Shown here: one piece after another, positions 1 to 5,144 of the stretch
Layout: every line of letters starts with the position of its first letter
How positions within the stretch are numbered: the first letter of the stretch is position 1
Origin: a bacterium
GTDB taxonomy: Bacteria > UBP14 > UBA6098 > JAFGQG01
DNA length: 47,168 nt
NCBI GenBank assembly: GCA_016935765.1
Contig: JAFGQG010000020.1
Location: 1-47,168, forward strand
Reading direction: 5' to 3'
Notes under the pieces: generated by a model
Databases searched by the model: none
The model's input: only the letters and a program-made list of their open reading frames with translations
What the model was told of the DNA's origin: nothing
Made by a program: the position numbers and the translations under genes

Positions 1-163
1 ACGACGCCCTTCATGTATCCCCACTCCATTCTTGTCATTTTGTCCAGCGCATGAGAAATATAGACCCGATTTAAAGGGGATTACGACCGCCTGCCGTCTG
101 GGTGCTATCATCGCCTGCCGTCTGGGTGCATGAGAAATATAGACCCGATTTAAAGGGGATTAC
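1..163 (+). CRISPR. 3' end of a CRISPR-like array, cut by the window edge
   Basis: Bases 1-5 (acgac) match the last five bases of a 37-base repeat at 51-87, which ends GATTTAAAGGGGATTACGAC. A 34-base copy that loses the final gac is at 130-163. The intervals are 45 bases (6-50) and 42 bases (88-129). The second interval is itself an 18-base sequence duplicated around TATCAT. Repeat and spacer lengths fit CRISPR, and a truncated last repeat is typical of an array's leader-distal end. The repeat core is shared with the mini-array at 748-858. No cas gene is visible and only three copies are seen, so another interspersed repeat family is possible. Confidence 0.6.
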
Positions 164-165
164 CA

Positions 166-194
166 ATCCAAAATTTTGAAACAAAATTTTGGAT
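166..194. repeat. AT-rich hairpin, copy 1 of 3
   Basis: ATCCAAAATTTTG and its reverse complement form a perfect 13-bp stem around an AAA loop, three bases after the terminal repeat. The same hairpin follows the repeats at 859-887 and, with a shorter 11-bp stem, at 1828-1852. It could end array transcription, but no T-run follows, so a structural or mobile repeat unit is equally possible. Confidence 0.75.
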
Positions 195-654
195 ATAGCG
201 TTGGGAAAAAAACGGTTATTCTTGACTTTCTCCGGAATAAGCCTAATATATGATTGTGATTATGTCTGTAATACTAAAATCGATTTTCGTAAAATTTGAA
301 AAAGGCGAAATTGCCTGTAACTGTATGTAAGTAAATTAGTTATTTGATATTTAGTATTTTAATGGTTCTTTGAAAAAAGTACGCAAATACCCATTTTGAG
401 TTATTAGTTGAAGCGATTTTCGTAAATTTCGCTTTTGTACATTTTGGTACAACCGTAAGTTACTATATAGTAGTGAGTTATGAATGCACATTTTTTGTGC
501 TTATATGATTTTTACGAAAATCCCCAAAATTCCCAAAATGGTCTTTGATTTTCGTAAAACTATATCATTGTATATCAATGACATAACTAAAAATCAGCCA
601 TTTTTTCCTGGTTTTTAGAATCAAAATTAAGTCGATTTTCGTACTTTTTGACGT
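195..654. other. AT-rich noncoding stretch with five GATTTTCGTA(AA) motifs
   Basis: I see no credible gene. The motif CGATTTTCGTA(AA), allowing one change, occurs on the plus strand at 281-293, 414-426, 547-558 and 633-643, and inverted at 511-522. Spacing is irregular (about 85-135 bases) and the last copy lies about 12 bases before the leader at 655. This looks like a set of protein-binding sites; what binds is unknown. Confidence 0.6.
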
Positions 655-747
655 TTTTAGTGTAATGTTATGATTCATTTTAATTTACAACTGATTTTAA
701 TGTTTACTATGTTCTTTGACAATTTTATAAGTTATTGTAATATAAGG
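655..747 (+). promoter_or_regulatory. CRISPR-like leader with sigma70 promoter, copy 1
   Basis: This AT-rich sequence lies directly before the first repeat. It carries TTGACA (716-721), a 16-base gap and TAATAT (738-743), so transcription would start at about the first base of the repeat. Together with the beginning of the repeat it matches 1621-1732 at 104 of 112 positions without gaps. A conserved leader before the first repeat is what a CRISPR array has. The start site so close to the repeat is slightly unusual. Confidence 0.6.
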
Positions 748-858
748 TATTTAGCATTTAGACTCGATTTAAAGAGGATTACGACTCCACGCAATATTCT
801 CACTACTTGGCCTCTCATATTATTTAGCATTTAGACTCGATTTAAAGAGGATTACGAC
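748..858 (+). CRISPR. Minimal CRISPR-like array: two repeats, one spacer
   Basis: Two identical 38-base repeats (748-785 and 821-858) flank a unique 35-base spacer (786-820). The repeat ends CGATTTAAAGAGGATTACGAC, against CGATTTAAAGGGGATTACGAC in the array at the left edge. The CCC/GGG of one form and CTC/GAG of the other would pair around the eight-base GATTTAAA loop, a compensatory change that supports an RNA hairpin in the repeat. No cas genes are nearby. Confidence 0.6.
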
Positions 859-887
859 ATCCAAAATTTTGAAACAAAATTTTGGAT
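859..887. repeat. AT-rich hairpin, copy 2 of 3
   Basis: This is identical in stem and loop to the copy at 166-194 (13-bp stem, AAA loop) and starts one base after the second repeat of the mini-array. The fixed position after the repeats makes it part of the duplicated unit rather than of the toxin-antitoxin genes that follow. Confidence 0.75.
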
Positions 888-927
888 ATAGGGTAAAGAA
901 AATGCAAAAAAAAAACTAAAAAAAAGT

Positions 928-956
928 TTGTAAATTGAAACTGTTAGCATTATATT
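928..956 (+). promoter_or_regulatory. Candidate promoter of the first vapBC pair
   Basis: TTGTAA (928-933) and TATATT (951-956) are 17 bases apart and about 43 bases before the antitoxin start. The -35 box is weak, and no clear operator palindrome was found. Confidence 0.35.
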
Positions 957-998
957 AGATTTGCATAATTCCTAAACTTTTACACGCGGGAAGTTAAA

Positions 999-1190
999 AT
1001 GGAAAAAACATTGTTAGAATACAAAATTTATGAAATAGAGAAAGAACTCGAAAAGCTTAAATCTGTAATCGTTAATTCTAAAAGAAACAACAACAAAGGT
1101 TTTATTACACTTGCTGGAATATTGAAGAATGAAACAGATTTATCACTTGAAGAAATAAAATCTTTCAAATATAATGCCAAGGGTTTTTAA
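999..1190 (+). CDS. vapB: VapB-like antitoxin
   Basis: This 63-residue protein is most probably the antitoxin of the PIN toxin that starts at the next base. Residues 1-25 are rich in Glu, Lys and Leu and look like a short coiled coil. The tail, with a GFITLAGILKN segment, probably binds the toxin. No classical AbrB or ribbon-helix-helix DNA-binding fold is evident. A GGAAG ribosome-binding site lies a few bases before ATG. The layout resembles the antitoxin at 4465-4665 (short coiled coil, then a Gly-x-Leu/Ile-containing tail), but similarity is low. Function is assigned mainly from position and size. Confidence 0.65.
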   Translation: MEKTLLEYKIYEIEKELEKLKSVIVNSKRNNNKGFITLAGILKNETDLSLEEIKSFKYNAKGF

Positions 1191-1580
1191 TTGAAATATT
1201 TGCTTGATACTCACACAATATACTGGTTTTTTGAAAATCCTGATAAACTAGGAAGAAAAGCCCGTAAAATTTTAGAAACTAGAGGAAATCAATTTCTGAT
1301 CCCCTCTATCGTAATGGCAGAACTGAAATATATCTTTAGAAAATTTAAAATCCTTAATAAGTTTAAGAAGGTTTTTTCCGAAATAACTTCTGATTATAAT
1401 TGCATAATATTACCCCTTAATGAAGATATAGTTGAAAAAATGGATGCAAATCTGGAAATGCACGATAGTATTATCATAACCTCTGCAATTAATTATAAAA
1501 AGATTCAAAAAGAAGATGTAAAAATAATTACAAAAGATAAAATGATACAAAAAATTAGCCTTGTCGATACTATATGGTAG
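1191..1580 (+). CDS. vapC: VapC-type PIN-domain ribonuclease toxin
   Basis: A 129-residue PIN-domain protein predicted to cleave RNA when free of its antitoxin. The acidic metal-binding residues are visible: Asp6 in LLDTH, Glu44 in MAELK, Asp92 in MHDS and Asp116 in ITKD. Length is normal for VapC. The start is TTG, immediately after the antitoxin's stop codon, which implies translational coupling. The gene is followed within 40 bases by the second copy of the CRISPR-like leader. The toxin at 4665-5063 shares the Asp-Thr-His and IPxIVxAEL segments and is a divergent relative. Confidence 0.88.
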   Translation: MKYLLDTHTIYWFFENPDKLGRKARKILETRGNQFLIPSIVMAELKYIFRKFKILNKFKKVFSEITSDYNCIILPLNEDIVEKMDANLEMHDSIIITSAINYKKIQKEDVKIITKDKMIQKISLVDTIW

Positions 1581-1620
1581 CGTAGTTCTATATAAGGGGT
1601 ATTTTCCTATTATTTTATGA

Positions 1621-1713
1621 TTTTAGTGTAATGTTGTGATTCATTTAAATTTACAACTGATTTTAATGTTTACTATGCTCTTTGACAATTTTCTAATTTA
1701 TTGTAATATAAGG
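1621..1713 (+). promoter_or_regulatory. CRISPR-like leader with promoter, copy 2
   Basis: This is a near-duplicate of 655-747. The -35 TTGACA (1682-1687) and -10 TAATAT (1704-1709) with 16-base spacing are unchanged, while most differences lie outside the boxes. It again runs directly into the start of a repeat. Conservation of the promoter suggests both copies are, or recently were, used. Confidence 0.6.
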
Positions 1714-1825
1714 GGTTTAGCAATTAGACTCGTATCCAAGGCAGAGCCTTGGCTTGTAAAGAGAAGTTTTTGAAGAAAACTTCCAAAATCCCGGTGCTTC
1801 AGCTTCGAGATTAAGGATTAACGAC
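1714..1825 (+). repeat. CRISPR-like repeat split by two hairpin-forming inserts
   Basis: The repeat begins normally (TTTAGCAATTAGACTCG, to 1732), resumes as TAAAGAG (1757-1763) and ends as GGATTAACGAC (1815-1825). The first insert (1733-1756) contains CCAAGGC-AGA-GCCTTGG, a 7-bp hairpin. The second (1764-1814) overlaps a hairpin of GAAGTTTT and AAAACTTC with a five-base loop (1763-1783) and ends with GGTGCTTCAGC. A sequence like the second insert recurs at 2508-2561. The copy is probably inactive as a CRISPR repeat. Confidence 0.55.
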
Positions 1826-1827
1826 AT

Positions 1828-1852
1828 CCAAAATTTTGAGACAAAATTTTGG
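1828..1852. repeat. AT-rich hairpin, copy 3 of 3
   Basis: CCAAAATTTTG-AGA-CAAAATTTTGG has an 11-bp stem. It follows the broken repeat just as copies 1 and 2 follow theirs, and the second toxin-antitoxin pair comes after it. Confidence 0.7.
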
Positions 1853-1871
1853 GTAAATTAACATTTGTGTC

Positions 1872-1900
1872 TTGACACATTATATGAAATGTGTTAAATT
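1872..1900 (+). promoter_or_regulatory. Promoter and operator of the RHH/MazF pair
   Basis: TTGACA (1872-1877), a 17-base gap and TAAATT (1895-1900) form a good sigma70 promoter about 20 bases before the start codon. Between the boxes, ACACATT (1875-1881) and AATGTGT (1888-1894) form a 7-bp inverted repeat with a six-base centre. A ribbon-helix-helix dimer would fit such a site, so autorepression is likely. Confidence 0.7.
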
Positions 1901-1920
1901 GGCGTTAGGAGGTGAAAAAA

Positions 1921-2163
1921 ATGCCTGAAACAGCCTTAAAACGAAAAAGACTAAGTATCGACCTATCACCAGAAGAACATAGAAAAATTAAAGCATATTC
2001 AGTTATACATGACAAAACAATTAGAGAATATGTTCTTGAAGCCGTCCGGGAACAAATTAGAATAGAAGAAGATAAACATTTGAATAGTATTACTACTAAT
2101 ATTAGTACTGTTCTAAAGGAACTATGGGATAATAAAAAGGATGCATCCTATGACCAAATTTAA
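1921..2163 (+). CDS. Ribbon-helix-helix antitoxin
   Basis: An 80-residue antitoxin with an N-terminal ribbon-helix-helix DNA-binding fold: the strand KRLSIDLS, then helices SPEEHRKIKAYSVIHD and TIREYVLEAVREQI. The C-terminal part, rich in charged residues, would neutralise the MazF-like toxin encoded next. I chose ATG at 1921 over an in-frame GTG at 1912 because that GTG lies inside the ribosome-binding site AGGAGGTG, correctly spaced from 1921. The end overlaps the toxin start. Autorepression through the 7-bp inverted repeat upstream is likely. The pair follows the second leader-repeat-hairpin unit, as vapBC follows the first. Confidence 0.85.
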   Translation: MPETALKRKRLSIDLSPEEHRKIKAYSVIHDKTIREYVLEAVREQIRIEEDKHLNSITTNISTVLKELWDNKKDASYDQI

Positions 2164-2488
2164 ACATGGTGATGTTGTTCTTGTAGAAGTTGTATTCTCT
2201 GAAGGAACAGAAACTAAAAAAAGACCAGCCCTAATAATAAGTAGTGATGATTATCATAAAAGCCGTCAGGAAGTTATAATTTTAGGTATTACCAGTAATG
2301 TTAAAAGAATCTTATTTGGTGATACCAAGATAGATAGTTGGAAAGAAGCAGGATTGTTGTACCCTTCTGTTGTTGCGGGGATTATTCAAACAATAAAACA
2401 GAATATGATAGTCCAAAAACTAGGTGCTCTCTCAAAACAGGATTTAGAAAAAGTCAAATTGAATATTGGAAAAACAATAGGATTCTGA
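2150..2488 (+). CDS. MazF/PemK-family mRNA interferase toxin
   Basis: A 112-residue protein of the MazF/PemK fold, predicted to cut mRNA at short sequence motifs. Visible family features are the start FKHGDVVLVEVVFSEG, the KKRPALIISSDDYH segment with the conserved Arg-Pro, and a SVVAGIIQTIKQNMIVQKLGAL core strand region. The start at 2150 has AAGGA about nine bases upstream; an in-frame ATG at 2141 would sit almost on it, so it is less likely. The gene overlaps the antitoxin end by 14 bases, as expected for a coupled pair. Confidence 0.88.
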   Translation: MTKFKHGDVVLVEVVFSEGTETKKRPALIISSDDYHKSRQEVIILGITSNVKRILFGDTKIDSWKEAGLLYPSVVAGIIQTIKQNMIVQKLGALSKQDLEKVKLNIGKTIGF

Positions 2489-2507
2489 TATATAATTATA
2501 GCCATCT

Positions 2508-2579
2508 TGGAGTTTTAGAAGAAAAACTGCTAAAAGATCGGTGCTTCAGCTCAGAGATTAACCCGTTTTAAAGGGGACG
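2508..2579 (+). repeat. Relic of the hairpin element plus CRISPR-like repeat core
   Basis: Bases 2508-2561 resemble the second insert in the broken repeat (1764-1814), with a shorter hairpin AGTTTT/AAAACT (2511-2516 and 2523-2528) and the shared ending GGTGCTTCAGC..AGATTAA. It runs straight into CCCGTTTTAAAGGGGACG (2562-2579), which resembles the repeat core of the left-edge array. This appears to be a degraded fourth copy of the unit. Confidence 0.5.
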
Positions 2580-3106
2580 TTTTAATTTACGATTGACTAT
2601 TGATTATTTCCCCTAACTCCCCACTAAAAATGTTGAATGATTCTACTCCAAACAAGCGCAATTGATAAGCGTATTTGCATTTGAATAAGCTTGCTTTACT
2701 CTGGAGTAAGATCCCACGTGATAATTTTATTATAGGTTTAATACTTCCTATAAAGTTATCTTATGGTGATCCTTTGCATATCCACTTTACACTCTGGATG
2801 ACATTTTCGGGTGTTGGTGGTTCGAAGGGAATGGACAAAAACACCATCAAACCTAACACAAAAAAAAACGGGCATTAAATATATTTAGATAGCTAAATGA
2901 TATACAGTCTGAAAAAATAATGATGTGTTGATATGGTCAGAAGAAGGTTTTTTCTTTTTTTATATTAGCGTTTATCAGCGTTAATCTGCGGTTAATTTCA
3001 TTGACGAACAATTTTACATTTTTTCCCTTTTCACATACTTCTCAAATAATATATTATTCTTGAGGTTAATTTTTGCGATTAACTCTACGGATTTGAGGTT
3101 TGAACA
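2580..3106. other. Noncoding stretch between the TA island and mrfB
   Basis: I see no supported gene. A 67-codon open frame at 2675-2878 starts with TTG, has no clear ribosome-binding site and no recognisable domain. At 2967-2996 three imperfect 10-base units follow one another (AGCGTTTATC, AGCGTTAATC, TGCGGTTAAT). The remainder is AT-rich and could contain the mrfB promoter. Confidence 0.5.
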
Positions 3107-4210
3107 ATGCCAACTGAAGATAAAGAACGCGACGAACTGATAGAAAAACTATCCCAGAAGTGGAAGAAGCGCCTCAAAGAGGTCAGGGAGTACGAGATCA
3201 CTGATGAGGAGGATGGAAAAGGCGGTAAATTCGTGCCATCGGGTAGCAATATCGTACACCCGGGGGATTTTCAAAAAGCGGAACAGCTAAAGAATAAACT
3301 TAGAAAAAAGTACAAAGGCAAAACCTTCGATGATGTTTTTAATGGAACCGTGCTAAACACTCCTCACGGGATATGTTATCATATTGAAAGCCGGTTCAAG
3401 ATCGATTTCGATATTATTTCTCCGGAAAAGTTGAAAAAAAAGCTGCTAAACTCTATGAAGTTGATTTACGGCATTGGCGATGTAACTGAAACCATGCTTA
3501 AAAATGATGGTTATCATACAATTAAAGACCTGGTAAAACACCCCGTTTATAAAAAGAGGGCGGAGGAATGCCTTCGGTCTTTCGAAAGTGCTGATTGTTT
3601 GAAACTATCTGAGCTTGTGGGGCACTGGTATTCGAAATCCCACCCGTTATCACTGTTCACATCGGGTTTTCACAAGAAGGAGGATTTCATTTTCTTTGAC
3701 CTGGAGACTATGGGACTCTTCAACCGCCCGATAATCCTGTTCGGGATGGCGAGGGTCGAAGGGAATGAAATTGTTATTTCGCAGTATTTGCTTAGGGATT
3801 TTACGGAAGAACCCGGAGCGCTTTATGGCTTTATTAAAAACATGAACGAGCAGACAGCGCTAGTGACTTTTAACGGGAAATCTTTTGACGTACCTTACGT
3901 CGAGGAGCGGTTGGCTTATTATGGCATTCAGGGAAGTCTTCGGATCCCGCATTTTGATATCCTGCATTTCTCGCGTCGCGCCTGGAAGGGGAAATTCCCT
4001 GATTGCAGCCTGAGCACACTGGAGCGCTATCTCTTTGGTATTCAAAGGATTGATGACGTTCCTGGAGCACTTGTACCTGATTTCTATGACGAATTCGTCA
4101 GCACTAAAAATATTGGTACGTTGGTGCCCATCGTGGAGCATAACAAGCAGGATCTGATATCGCTGGCAAGATTGTTCGCAAAGCTGCACGAAGAGTGGGG
4201 GGAAGAGTAA
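3107..4210 (+). CDS. mrfB: MrfB/YprB-like DEDDh exonuclease
   Basis: A 367-residue RNase H-like exonuclease. The catalytic set is complete: Asp198 and Glu200 in FFDLET, Asp261 in FNGKSFD, and His345 with Asp349 in HNKQD, which is the DEDDh arrangement. A helix-hairpin-helix-like segment (about residues 118-160, LIYGIGDVTETML) precedes it. In Bacillus subtilis MrfB (YprB) works with the helicase MrfA (YprA) in excision repair of mitomycin C damage independent of UvrABC. The mrfA homologue is here too, just beyond a toxin-antitoxin pair. The protein ends 18 residues after the last catalytic residue, so the C-terminal tetratricopeptide region I recall in the Bacillus protein is missing. Family assignment is firm; the repair role is inferred. 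Confidence 0.85.
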   Translation: MPTEDKERDELIEKLSQKWKKRLKEVREYEITDEEDGKGGKFVPSGSNIVHPGDFQKAEQLKNKLRKKYKGKTFDDVFNGTVLNTPHGICYHIESRFKIDFDIISPEKLKKKLLNSMKLIYGIGDVTETMLKNDGYHTIKDLVKHPVYKKRAEECLRSFESADCLKLSELVGHWYSKSHPLSLFTSGFHKKEDFIFFDLETMGLFNRPIILFGMARVEGNEIVISQYLLRDFTEEPGALYGFIKNMNEQTALVTFNGKSFDVPYVEERLAYYGIQGSLRIPHFDILHFSRRAWKGKFPDCSLSTLERYLFGIQRIDDVPGALVPDFYDEFVSTKNIGTLVPIVEHNKQDLISLARLFAKLHEEWGEE

Positions 4211-4361
4211 CTTTATTAATTTTCAAAACCGTTAATTTGTAAAGTATAAAACGAATAACGAATAAGGAATACTGAATCAGGATTTTAGAAGTAAAAACCA
4301 GAAAGAAAGCAAAAAAAGGGAGTTCTTTACTATATTATTCCATTAATACTGGAATTATTTG

Positions 4362-4400
4362 TTGATTTTATTATTTGCTGTTTTATATTATAATATAAAA
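4362..4400 (+). promoter_or_regulatory. Candidate promoter and 20-bp palindromic operator of the second vapBC
   Basis: TTTTATATTATAATATAAAA at 4381-4400 is a perfect 20-bp palindrome. TTGATT (4362-4367), a 16-base gap and TATATT (4384-4389) could be the promoter, so a repressor on the palindrome would cover the -10 box. The centre is about 75 bases before the antitoxin start. The rest of 4211-4464 is AT-rich with no gene. Confidence 0.45.
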
Positions 4401-4464
4401 GTTTTGGAATATATAAATTTAACCATTTGACAATAGTAAGAGTAATTAACACGAGGTCAATATT

Positions 4465-4665
4465 ATGATACAAGATTCAGATAAAATAATAAGTGAAATT
4501 GAGAATATTCAGCAGAGACTAGAGTTATTGAAAAAGAAGCTTTCAAAGAGAGATAAAAAGCAGAAAGTGAAATTAGAGGGATTGTGGGATGGATGGAGTG
4601 TACCAGATGATTTTTTTAAAGAAGCAAAATTGGAGATATTTAAAACTTCTTATAATATAAAATAA
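4465..4665 (+). CDS. vapB: VapB-like antitoxin
   Basis: A 66-residue antitoxin. Residues 1-35 form a heptad-like coiled coil (IISEIENIQQRLELLKKKL). The C-terminal part, LEGLWDGWSVPDDFFKEAK, resembles the toxin-binding tail of VapB proteins, which often carry a G(I/L)W(K/D)G motif. A GAGG ribosome-binding site lies upstream. Its stop codon overlaps the toxin's start by one base, so translation is probably coupled. No DNA-binding fold is obvious; repression through the upstream palindrome is possible but unproven. Confidence 0.75.
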   Translation: MIQDSDKIISEIENIQQRLELLKKKLSKRDKKQKVKLEGLWDGWSVPDDFFKEAKLEIFKTSYNIK

Positions 4666-5063
4666 TGCCTGAACAATATTTTATCGCAGATACTCATGCT
4701 ATTTTATGGTTTATTGCAAGAGATAAAAAACTATCTTCCAAAGCGCACGATATATTTAAACTTGCTGAAGAAGGTGAAGTCGGAATTCTAATACCAACGA
4801 TTGTCCTTGCTGAACTTCTTTATATTACTGGTAAGAATAAGCCTCCATTAGAGTTAGAGCAGGTTATTTCTATAATTGAAGATGGTTCTGGGTTTTCGAT
4901 TGTTCCCTTTGATCTTGGTGTTTTTAAAATTATGATTGAGTTTTCTGGAGAGTTAGAGATTCATGATAAAATTATAGCTGCGACTTCATTAATTTATGAT
5001 GCAATAATAATTAGTAAAGACCAAGAACTCATAAGTATAAATACAGTAAAAACGGTCTGGTAA
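4665..5063 (+). CDS. vapC: VapC-type PIN-domain ribonuclease toxin
   Basis: A 132-residue PIN-domain RNase with the full acidic set: Asp9 in IADTH, Glu50 in VLAEL, Asp101 in IHDK and Asp119 in SKDQ. It shares the ADTH/AILWF start and IPTIVLAEL core with the toxin at 1191-1580, so the window holds two divergent members of one VapC subfamily. It sits between mrfB and mrfA, which are neighbours in Bacillus, so this pair probably inserted there. Confidence 0.9.
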   Translation: MPEQYFIADTHAILWFIARDKKLSSKAHDIFKLAEEGEVGILIPTIVLAELLYITGKNKPPLELEQVISIIEDGSGFSIVPFDLGVFKIMIEFSGELEIHDKIIAATSLIYDAIIISKDQELISINTVKTVW

Positions 5064-5144
5064 AATCTTCATTTATATTTATTTCTTTTTTATCTTAGAT
5101 TCCAGTTTAAATTCATAATATGAATCTAATATTGAATAAAACTT

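Noticed and set aside
166-194. Hairpin as a rho-independent terminator
   Set aside because: The stem is AT-rich, and no run of T follows on either strand; a structural repeat unit is the more careful description.
748-1580. CreTA, the RNA-based CRISPR-regulated toxin-antitoxin system
   Set aside because: The adjacent toxins are full-length PIN and MazF proteins with protein antitoxins; CreT is a very short RNA-type toxin, and no cas operon is in view.
1912-1920. GTG at 1912 as start of the RHH antitoxin
   Set aside because: It overlaps the ribosome-binding site AGGAGGTG, which is properly spaced for ATG at 1921.
1-2600. Integron cassette array with attC sites, because toxin-antitoxin pairs alternate with palindromic repeats
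   Set aside because: I found no paired core sites of the GTTRRRY/RYYYAAC type at the cassette ends and no integrase, while leader, direct repeats and a unique spacer fit CRISPR better.
2675-2878. Small 67-codon gene
   Set aside because: TTG start, no ribosome-binding site, no recognisable domain, and unlike coding sequence of the neighbours.
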